This document shows, in pieces, positions 55,631-64,000 of a stretch of DNA of 64,000 bases. The stretch is from Halopseudomonas phragmitis (GTDB lineage: Bacteria > Pseudomonadota > Gammaproteobacteria > Pseudomonadales > Pseudomonadaceae). Each line of letters begins with the position of its first letter. Within the stretch, counting starts at the first letter, position 1. The notes beneath the pieces were generated by a model. The model was not told the origin of the DNA and searched no databases. It saw nothing but the letters and a program-made list of their open reading frames with translations. The position numbers were made by a program, and so were the translations under genes. Where the stretch lies: assembly GCF_002056295.1 (NCBI RefSeq), contig NZ_CP020100.1:767501-831500 (forward strand). Reading direction: 5' to 3'.

Positions 55631-55658
55631 ATTATCCCTAGCGGGCGCATTCATGCAA
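55631..55658 (-). promoter_or_regulatory. Promoter candidate of cdiBAI
   Basis: On the - strand TTGCAT (55658-55653) and GATAAT (55636-55631) are 16 bases apart, with the discriminator GCGC. The start would lie near 55624, about 33 bases before cdiB. Confidence 0.45.
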
Positions 55659-55743
55659 TTCAATTGATGGCACTATGCCAAGAGTGTCACATTAATAGCG
55701 CGGCATAATACTGGCGCCTGATCACTGACGCAACCTTCCCAGG

Positions 55744-55767
55744 AGGCGGGAGCATCCGCTCCCGCGC
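55744..55767. repeat. REP-like hairpin between cdiB and typA
   Basis: GCGGGAGC - ATCC - GCTCCCGC (55746-55765) is a perfect eight-bp stem of the size of pseudomonad REP sequences. Only one copy is seen here, so REP identity is a guess. The rest of the 309-base gap 55592-55900 holds the cdiB promoter candidate and the typA terminator. Confidence 0.4.
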
Positions 55768-55848
55768 AGACCATCGAGCAGCGCTGATCTTGAGCAGATG
55801 CTCAAGATTCCCAAAAAGCCCTAGCCTCCAGCTCAAACACCAAGGCAC

Positions 55849-55885
55849 AAAAAAGCCCCGCCAGATCGCTCTGGCGGGGCTTTTT
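55849..55885. terminator. Strong bidirectional terminator after typA
   Basis: A 12-bp stem AGCCCCGCCAGA / TCTGGCGGGGCT with loop TCGC, flanked by A-run and T-run so that it can act in both directions. It starts 16 bases past the typA stop. Confidence 0.85.
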
Positions 55886-55900
55886 GTTCAGCAGGCCGAC

Positions 55901-57712
<1,812 letters not shown>

Positions 57713-57767
57713 TGTGAACGTCCTGATGGCGCGGCCGATGGCCCGCGGAAAGAAAAAAGAGGCGGGC

Positions 57768-57773
57768 ATTATA
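57768..57773 (-). promoter_or_regulatory. -10 box upstream of typA
   Basis: A perfect TATAAT on the - strand with discriminator GCCCGCC, 55 bases before the typA start. No good -35 is seen at the standard spacing. Confidence 0.45.
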
Positions 57774-57819
57774 CAGACCTGGACATGACAGTGTATGTTT
57801 TTTGTGCAGCGACCGGATG

Positions 57820-57897
57820 GATTGCCACGCCGCTATGCGGCTCGCAATGGCGAAGTGCAGTACAGCGGCGCTCCGCTGCGCGCTCGCAATGACGACT
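57820..57897. repeat. Interspersed-repeat remnant between typA and thiI
   Basis: Two related units (CGGCTCGCAATGGCGA and GCGCTCGCAATGACGA), each preceded by a GC-rich palindromic stretch (GCCGCTATGCGGC; GGCGCTCCGCTGCGC), lie in tandem about 45 bases apart. Strings of this sort (ATTGCCACGC...CTCGCAATGACG) recur between genes of many proteobacteria. Not coding. Confidence 0.55.
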
Positions 57898-57905
57898 GGC
57901 GAGCC

Positions 57906-59363
57906 TCAGCTCTTGGCTGGCCGCAGCACCCGTACATGGCCGTGCCCGGAGTCGAGCAGATTCTGCGCGTGCATCTGGCTCATCACGCCCTTGTCGCAGT
58001 ACAGCAGATAGATTCGCGCCGGGTCGAGCCTGGGGAACTGGCTGCTCAGTTCAAAGAACGGAATGGCCTTGACCTCGACATCGGGCAACACCAGCGGGCT
58101 GAGTTCCTGCTCGTCGGGGTGACGGATGTCGATCACCACCTGACCAGCCAGCGCCTGACTGACGACCTCGACATCGGCGATGCCTTCCATCGGCTCGCCA
58201 AGCTGGTCGCAATCGGTAGAGCGTGCCTGGGCAACCGCCGCATCGAGCACACTGAAGTCGAACTTGGCTTCGGCCTCTTCAACCCGGGCCCGGGTGGTAT
58301 AGATGGCCGGGCTGACCGAGATCACCCCGCAGTACTCGGGAATGCTGCTGCTCAGCGCGTCAGTCCCGATTCGCCGGGCGGTGTTGATGATCTCGACCTT
58401 GCTGGTCGCGATCAGCGGCCGCAGTACCAGCCGTTCAATCGCCCGGTCGATCACCGCCAGATTCGGCAGAGTCTGGCTGGCCACCTGGGCGATCGCCTCG
58501 CCGGTCACCAGCGCATGGAAACCCAGTTGGCTGGCGACCTGATCGGCGGCGCGCAGCATCATTCGCTTGAGCACCACGCCCATCTGACTGTCATCGACAT
58601 TCTTGAGGATTTCCGCCACTACGCCCTCGAACGGCACGCTGATGAAGCGCAACCGGTGGCTGGAAGCATAACGCTGCCAGAGGTGATGGGCGATCTGCCG
58701 CACGCCCAGCTCGTGGGCCCGTCCGCCCATGTTGAAGAAGATGAAGTGCGGCAACAGTCCGCGCTGCAACATCTGGTAGCTGGCCACGGTGGAGTCAAAG
58801 CCGCCGGACATCAGGCTCAACACCGGCTCCATGGTCCCCAGCGGGAAACCGCCCATGCCTTCATGCCGGGCCTGAATCAGGAACACCCGATCATGGCGAA
58901 TCTCGACCCGCACCCAGACATCCGGCGATTTGAGCGATACCCCGGCCGCACCACAGCGCTCGAACAGCTCGCCGCCGAGATAGGCCGCAACATCCTGGGA
59001 ACTGAACCCATGGTGCCCCACACGCTTGCAACGCACCCCGAACACCTTGCCGCGCAATTGCTCGGCGTGCACCAGAACGCAGCGCTCGGCCAACTCTTCC
59101 AGGCTGGTCAGCGGGTAATCGTGAACCTCGAGGATATGCGAGATGCCCGGCGTGTGCTGCAGACAGTCGATCACCCGCGCTTGCAGTTGCGGATTCTGAC
59201 CGGTGCTGACCTCCAGGCTGTCCCAGGTGCCGTTGACCCGGGCCTCGGGATCGATGCGCGGTAGCAACACCCGCAGATTGCCCTTGAGCTGGCGCACGAA
59301 GCGCTTGCGCACCGGCTTGGTCTTGATGGTGATCTCGGAGAAAAATTTGATGATCAATTTCAT
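57906..59363 (-). CDS. thiI: tRNA 4-thiouridine synthase / thiamine sulfurtransferase
   Basis: Makes 4-thiouridine at position 8 of tRNA and supplies sulfur for the thiazole of thiamine. The 484-residue protein has an N-terminal ferredoxin-like domain, THUMP, the PP-loop SGGFDST and a C-terminal rhodanese domain with the persulfide Cys in YCDKGVMS. PEYCGVIS carries the second redox cysteine. This is the long, rhodanese-fused form. The ATG at 59363 (MKLIIKFFSEI) aligns with the family. A TATAAT -10 at 59400-59395 lies 32 bases before it. Confidence 0.96.
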   Translation of the reverse strand: MKLIIKFFSEITIKTKPVRKRFVRQLKGNLRVLLPRIDPEARVNGTWDSLEVSTGQNPQLQARVIDCLQHTPGISHILEVHDYPLTSLEELAERCVLVHAEQLRGKVFGVRCKRVGHHGFSSQDVAAYLGGELFERCGAAGVSLKSPDVWVRVEIRHDRVFLIQARHEGMGGFPLGTMEPVLSLMSGGFDSTVASYQMLQRGLLPHFIFFNMGGRAHELGVRQIAHHLWQRYASSHRLRFISVPFEGVVAEILKNVDDSQMGVVLKRMMLRAADQVASQLGFHALVTGEAIAQVASQTLPNLAVIDRAIERLVLRPLIATSKVEIINTARRIGTDALSSSIPEYCGVISVSPAIYTTRARVEEAEAKFDFSVLDAAVAQARSTDCDQLGEPMEGIADVEVVSQALAGQVVIDIRHPDEQELSPLVLPDVEVKAIPFFELSSQFPRLDPARIYLLYCDKGVMSQMHAQNLLDSGHGHVRVLRPAKS

Positions 59364-59394
59364 GGGAAAGATGCAGGCTGCGCAAAAGCGGCGC

Positions 59395-59400
59395 ATTATA
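59395..59400 (-). promoter_or_regulatory. -10 box upstream of thiI
   Basis: A perfect TATAAT on the - strand followed by GCGCC, about 25 bases before a possible mRNA start and close to the thiI ATG. The -35 is poor. Confidence 0.45.
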
Positions 59401-59444
59401 CCCCGGCCCGGCGCCGGCTGCAGGATAACCGACGACGAGCATTC

Positions 59445-59459
59445 GCACCATTTTGGTGC
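59445..59459. promoter_or_regulatory. NtrC binding site 1 upstream of glnA
   Basis: GCACCATTTTGGTGC is a perfect palindrome matching the NtrC consensus (GCACCANNNTGGTGC), about 110 bases before the sigma-54 core. Confidence 0.85.
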
Positions 59460-59474
59460 CTATACTAGACTCGA

Positions 59475-59491
59475 TGCACCGTATCCGTGCA
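59475..59491. promoter_or_regulatory. NtrC binding site 2 upstream of glnA
   Basis: TGCACCGTATCCGTGCA matches TGCACCNNNNNGGTGCA with one mismatch, 30 bases (about three helical turns) from site 1. That spacing suits cooperative binding. Confidence 0.7.
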
Positions 59492-59564
59492 CCTTTCAAG
59501 TGCACTTTTTCGTTGCGCCAGACAAAAGCCGCTTGGCACGGGGCTTTGCGCCAATGCTCCGAAA

Positions 59565-59580
59565 TGGCACACCTTTTGCT
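59565..59580 (+). promoter_or_regulatory. Sigma-54 promoter of glnA
   Basis: TGGCACACCTTTTGCT has the -24 GG and -12 GC twelve bases apart, with all core bases present. Transcription should start near 59591, leaving a leader of about 85 bases. This is the glnAp2-type nitrogen-regulated promoter; the 313-base gap 59364-59676 also holds the two NtrC sites and the thiI -10 box. Confidence 0.85.
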
Positions 59581-59676
59581 CTCTTGTAACGCAAGCGGAT
59601 TCGCGGACGTTTTCCGCTCTGATTGAAAGGCGCCTGACCCAAAGGGTCCGGCAAATGATTCCCCGTGGAGGAAACC

Positions 59677-61080
59677 ATGTCGAAAGCGATTCAACTGATC
59701 AAAGAATTCGAAGTGAAGTGGGTTGACCTGCGCTTCACCGATAGCAAAGGCAAGCAGCAGCACGTCACCATCCCGGCCCGCGATGTCAACGATGACTTCT
59801 TCGAAGACGGCAAGATGTTTGACGGCTCCTCCATTGCCGGCTGGAAAGGCATCGAAGCCTCCGACATGATCCTCATGCCCGATGACGAGACCTCGGTTCT
59901 GGACCCGTTCACCGAAGAGCCGACCCTGATCATCGTCTGCGACATCATCGAGCCCTCCACCATGCAGGGCTACGAGCGCGACCCGCGCGGCATCGCCAAG
60001 CGCGCCGAAGAGTACCTGAAGTCCACCGGTATCGGTGACACTGTATTCGTTGGTCCAGAGCCTGAGTTCTTCATCTTCGACGAAGTCAAATACAAGTCCG
60101 ACATCTCCGGCTCGATGTTCAAGATCATCTCCGAGCAGGGTTCCTGGAACACCGATGCCGACTTCGAAACCGGTAACAAGGGCCACCGTCCGGGCGTCAA
60201 GGGCGGCTATTTCCCGGTGCCGCCGGTCGATCACGACCACGAAATCCGTACCGCCATGTGTAATGCCATGGAAGAAATGGGCCTGACCATCGAAGTGCAC
60301 CACCACGAAGTGGCCACTGCCGGTCAGAACGAAATCGGCGTGCTGTTCAACACCCTGGTGAAGAAAGCCGACGAAGTACAGACCCTGAAGTACTGCGTAC
60401 ACAATGTAGCCGACGCCTACGGCAAGACCGCTACCTTCATGCCCAAGCCGCTGTACGGTGACAACGGTTCCGGTATGCACGTACACATGTCTATCGCCAA
60501 AGACGGCAAGAACACCTTCGCCGGCGAAGGCTACTCCGGCCTGTCCGACACCGCCCTGTACTTCATCGGCGGTATCATCAAGCACGGCAAGGCCCTGAAC
60601 GCCTTCACCAACCCGTCGACCAACTCCTACAAGCGCCTGGTTCCGGGCTTCGAAGCTCCGGTCATGCTGGCCTACTCGGCCCGCAACCGTTCAGCCTCGA
60701 TCCGTATTCCGTATGTATCCAGCCCGAAAGCCCGCCGCATCGAAGCTCGCTTCCCGGATCCGGCTGCCAACCCCTACCTGGCCTTCGCTGCGCTGCTGAT
60801 GGCTGGCCTGGACGGCATCCAGAACAAGATCCACCCTGGCGATGCCGCTGACAAGAACCTGTACGACCTGCCGCCGGAAGAGGCCAAGCAGATCCCGCAG
60901 GTCTGCGGCAGCCTGAAGGAAGCTCTGGAAGCGCTGGACGCTGACCGCGAGTTCCTGACCAAGGGCGACGTGTTCACCAACGAGTTCATCGACGCCTACA
61001 TGGAGCTGAAGGCCGCCGAGGAAATCAAGGTTCGCACCTTCGTTCACCCGCTGGAATACGACCTGTACTACAGCGTCTGA
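59677..61080 (+). CDS. glnA: Glutamine synthetase, type I
   Basis: Forms glutamine from glutamate, ammonium and ATP, the main ammonium assimilation step. The 467-residue subunit of the dodecamer has the GSI signatures ([23 protein letters not shown]) and the adenylylation site Tyr396 in NLYDLPPE, so GlnE control is expected. GGAGG supports the ATG at 59677. NtrC and sigma-54 sites upstream and ntrBC downstream fit nitrogen control. Confidence 0.98.
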   Translation: MSKAIQLIKEFEVKWVDLRFTDSKGKQQHVTIPARDVNDDFFEDGKMFDGSSIAGWKGIEASDMILMPDDETSVLDPFTEEPTLIIVCDIIEPSTMQGYERDPRGIAKRAEEYLKSTGIGDTVFVGPEPEFFIFDEVKYKSDISGSMFKIISEQGSWNTDADFETGNKGHRPGVKGGYFPVPPVDHDHEIRTAMCNAMEEMGLTIEVHHHEVATAGQNEIGVLFNTLVKKADEVQTLKYCVHNVADAYGKTATFMPKPLYGDNGSGMHVHMSIAKDGKNTFAGEGYSGLSDTALYFIGGIIKHGKALNAFTNPSTNSYKRLVPGFEAPVMLAYSARNRSASIRIPYVSSPKARRIEARFPDPAANPYLAFAALLMAGLDGIQNKIHPGDAADKNLYDLPPEEAKQIPQVCGSLKEALEALDADREFLTKGDVFTNEFIDAYMELKAAEEIKVRTFVHPLEYDLYYSV

Positions 61081-61103
61081 ACCCGGCTGCGATACCGTGG
61101 TCC

Positions 61104-61136
61104 AAAAAGGGGCACCCATCCGGGTGCCCCTTTTTT
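61104..61136 (+). terminator. Terminator of glnA
   Basis: A 14-bp stem starting AAAAAGGGGCACCC with loop ATCC, ending in a run of six Ts, 24 bases past the glnA stop. Confidence 0.9.
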
Positions 61137-61220
61137 GCGTCCGTCCGTTACCAGCGGCGACCGACTTGCCAAGCAGGGAAATGACTGCAAGTCTTACGCA
61201 AGCCCCAAGGAGAGATCACC

Positions 61221-61850
61221 ATGCCTCGCATTTTGCCCCTGACAGCCCTGCCCCTGCTGCTGGCCTTGCCCCTCGCTGCTGCCGCACAGATCTACACCTG
61301 GACTGACGCCGACGGCAACAAGGTGTTTTCCGACCAGCCTGGCCCCGGCGCCAGCACGCTGGAGGTCGGGCCGACCAACACAGTCGAGCCTCCGCGTCGC
61401 ACTGAAATCCGCAGCCCCGGCACCAGCGACCAGCCGGCTGCCGGCCCTGCCTATCAACGCCTGGAAATCACCAGCCCCAGCAATGATGAGGCGATCCGCA
61501 GCAATGAGGGCAATCTGGTTCTGAGTGTCACTACCGACCCCGGCCTGAGCGGCAGCCATCTGTTGAGGGTCGAGCTCGACGGCGAACTGACCGATGTTTC
61601 CAGCCCCGGCCGCGGCCAGCGCAACCACCTGCTCAGCCTGACCAATATTGATCGCGGCAGCCACCAACTGGCAGTGGTGGTAGTCGATGCGCGTGGTAAC
61701 GTCCTGCAACGCAGCAGCGCAATCACCGTACACCTGCAACGCACTTCATTGCTGCAGCCGGGCCGTGCCGGCAGCAATCAGGCGCCCCAGGCTCCCAATG
61801 CTCCGCGTGCGCCCAACGTGCCAGCCCCCGGTCGCAGTGGCGGTAGTTGA
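61221..61850 (+). CDS. DUF4124 domain-containing exported protein
   Basis: The 209-residue protein has a signal peptide (cleavage after AAAA, about residue 22) directly followed by QIYTWTDADGNKVFSDQP, the DUF4124 core. The middle is beta-rich and the Pro/Gln/Asn-rich tail looks disordered. Function unknown. It sits between glnA and ntrB, a position conserved in pseudomonads, but has no evident nitrogen role. AAGGAGAG lies before the ATG. Confidence 0.85.
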   Translation: MPRILPLTALPLLLALPLAAAAQIYTWTDADGNKVFSDQPGPGASTLEVGPTNTVEPPRRTEIRSPGTSDQPAAGPAYQRLEITSPSNDEAIRSNEGNLVLSVTTDPGLSGSHLLRVELDGELTDVSSPGRGQRNHLLSLTNIDRGSHQLAVVVVDARGNVLQRSSAITVHLQRTSLLQPGRAGSNQAPQAPNAPRAPNVPAPGRSGGS

Positions 61851-61881
61851 GCCCCATCACCGCCCACCCCACTCCCGTTGC

Positions 61882-61896
61882 GCACCATTTCGGTGC
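61882..61896. promoter_or_regulatory. NtrC binding site upstream of ntrBC
   Basis: GCACCATTTCGGTGC matches the NtrC consensus with one mismatch. It lies about 250 bases before the putative sigma-54 core of ntrB, in a 334-base gap (61851-62184) that holds no other gene I can support. Confidence 0.7.
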
Positions 61897-62135
61897 ATAC
61901 TCAATACGCAAGCGCCTAACTCTGTGCACGCAGCAGTTTGCCCAAAGCGCCAAAAGCACCTGACTGGCTGACAGCCTGCCCCCGAGCAGGCTCCAGCCAG
62001 ACCGCCGGAAACCCGTGCAAACCCTGTTGCAGCGCGCCGTGCGCCGCTTTTGTGCAAGCGCCACCCAGGACCCAAACCGGACCTGCCTGGCAACTGTGCA
62101 AATGCTTTGCAAGCCAATAGCGCAAACGCCCCTTA

Positions 62136-62152
62136 TTGGTTCGCTTCTTGCA
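62136..62152 (+). promoter_or_regulatory. Sigma-54 promoter candidate of ntrBC
   Basis: TTGGTTCGCTTCTTGCA has the GG and GC twelve bases apart and the TTGCA -12 element; the -24 element deviates from TGGCAC. Transcription would start near 62163, 22 bases before ntrB. Confidence 0.55.
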
Positions 62153-62184
62153 TTTCTCTGCACAAACCGTGGATACCCTTAGCT

Positions 62185-63268
62185 ATGCTGCCTGATCGCT
62201 TTTTACGCCAGATTCTCGACAACCTGACCACAGCAGTGATCCTGCTGGATGCCCGCCTGTGCGTCAGCTACATGAACCCGGCCGCCGAAATGCTGCTGGC
62301 CGTCAGCGGCCAACGAGTTCAGCAGCAACCAATCAGCGAACTGTTCACCGACAGCGTCAGCGCCCAGGACTCGATGCAGAACGCGGTCGACAACGCCCAC
62401 CCGTTCACCAAGCGCGAAGCCCAGCTGCTGCTGAGCAATGGCAGCAGCCTGATGGTCGACTATTCGGTAACGCCGATCATGGCCTCCGAGCGCAACTGGG
62501 TCTTGATGGAGTTGCAGCCGCGTGATCGCCTGCTGCGGATCACCAAGGAAGAAGCGCAACTATCCAAGCAGGAGGTCACCAAGGTGCTGGTGCGCGGCCT
62601 GGCCCACGAGATCAAGAATCCGCTCGGCGGTATTCGCGGCGCCGCCCAGCTACTGGCCCGCGAACTGCCCGAAGACAATCTCAAGGATTACACCGACGTG
62701 ATCATTGAGGAGGCAGACCGGCTGCGCAATCTGGTCGACCGCATGCTCGGCCCCTACCGCCCGCCGAACCTGCGACCGATCAACATCCACGAAATCACCG
62801 AACGGGTCTGCAGCCTGATTGAGGCCGAAACCCAAGGCATCCTGCGCCTGCGCCGCGACTACGATCCGAGCATTCCGGAACTGATGGCCGACCGCGAGCA
62901 ACTGATTCAGGCGGTGCTCAATATCGTGCGCAACGCCATGCAGGCCATCGCCGGATACAGCGGCCTGGAAGCCGGGCGCATCACCCTGCGCACCCGCACT
63001 CTGCGCCAGTTCACCATTGGCCAGACCCGACACCGGCTGGTCTGCAAACTGCAAGTCATCGACAACGGCCCGGGTATCCCGACCGAGATCGTCGACAGCA
63101 TCTTCTACCCCATGGTCAGTGGCCGGGCCGATGGCACCGGTCTGGGCCTGTCGATCACTCAGAACATCATCAGCCAGCATCATGGCCTGATCGAGTGCGA
63201 CAGCGAGCCTGGCCATACCGTATTCACTCTATTCCTGCCGCTGGAACAACACCCCGGAGATCAAACCC

Positions 63269-63282
<14 letters not shown>
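62185..63282 (+). CDS. ntrB: Nitrogen regulation sensor histidine kinase NtrB
   Basis: A cytoplasmic kinase/phosphatase that phosphorylates NtrC when nitrogen is short and is controlled by PII. The 365-residue protein has a PAS domain (about 10-115), the H-box [13 protein letters not shown] with His141 as phospho-acceptor, and N, G1 and G2 boxes ([24 protein letters not shown]). The ATG at 62185 follows family N-termini; the ribosome-binding site is weak. It overlaps ntrC by 14 bases. Confidence 0.95.

Positions 63283-64000
<718 letters not shown>

Noticed and set aside
59533-59549. TTGGCACGGGGCTTTGC as the glnA sigma-54 promoter
   Set aside because: The GG-to-GC distance is one base too long; the site at 59565-59580 has the correct spacing.
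58891-60585. A 564-codon - strand frame spanning thiI, the glnA control region and glnA
   Set aside because: It crosses the sigma-54 promoter and NtrC sites of glnA and reads an out-of-frame version of thiI in its last third.
61723-62163. A 146-codon - strand frame in the DUF4124-ntrB gap
   Set aside because: Arg/Cys/Trp-rich product without family resemblance; it overlaps the NtrC site and sigma-54 candidate.

Overview
The window reads as a chromosomal segment of a gamma-proteobacterium of the Pseudomonas lineage, most likely Halopseudomonas (the former P. pertucinogena group). The order maeB / M48 protease / nuclease / rpmE / priA / argS / ftsN / hslVU / pha cluster / ubiE-ubiJ-ubiB / hisIE / tatABC, and on the right typA / thiI / glnA / ntrBC, is the order I know from Pseudomonas chromosomes. 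The gene at 39357-40286 strongly resembles the secreted polyester hydrolase described from H. aestusnigri, which points to the genus. The genus call is an inference, since no rRNA gene is present. Coding density is high and GC-rich. No tRNA, rRNA, CRISPR array or intact insertion sequence was seen.

Left core (1-24.3 kb). It begins with malic enzyme, a periplasmic protease and a nuclease. Replication restart (priA), translation (rpmE, argS), division (ftsN) and the HslVU protease follow; hslV has a heat-shock type promoter and a 5' stem-loop. A structured 259-bp inverted-repeat element lies directly behind hslU. The medium-chain PHA cluster comes next: phaC1-phaZ-phaC2-phaD on the + strand behind a strong sigma-54 site, with phaI-phaF converging on it behind an 18-bp palindrome that is a good PhaD operator candidate. 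A continuous run then covers ubiquinone synthesis, histidine biosynthesis (hisIE), Tat export (tatABC) and rsmE.

Middle (24.3-42.1 kb). This is a mosaic of small transcription units. It holds an OsmC protein divergent from a GlxA-type regulator, an HxlR regulator divergent from an SDR/isomerase pair with two clear operators, and glpM, pip-dtd and a small lipoprotein. An AraC regulator precedes an acetylpolyamine amidohydrolase and a polyamine-binding protein. NnrU, a four-domain lipoprotein, PhzF, DUF924, a VTT membrane protein, a YkgJ cysteine-cluster protein, two exported hydrolases (one a PET-hydrolase homologue), a GST-like protein and an RDD protein complete it. Three convergent pairs here share a four-base stop-codon overlap.

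CDI island (42.1-55.7 kb). A cdiB-cdiA-cdiI contact-dependent growth inhibition locus on the - strand encodes a 3685-residue adhesin/toxin. Its C-terminal toxin and its AT-rich immunity gene do not match a family I can name, and this is the best candidate for undescribed biology in the window.

Right core (55.9-64 kb). typA and thiI lie on the - strand. glnA, a DUF4124 protein and ntrBC lie on the + strand, with recognisable NtrC enhancer sites and sigma-54 promoters before glnA and ntrB. ntrC runs off the right edge.
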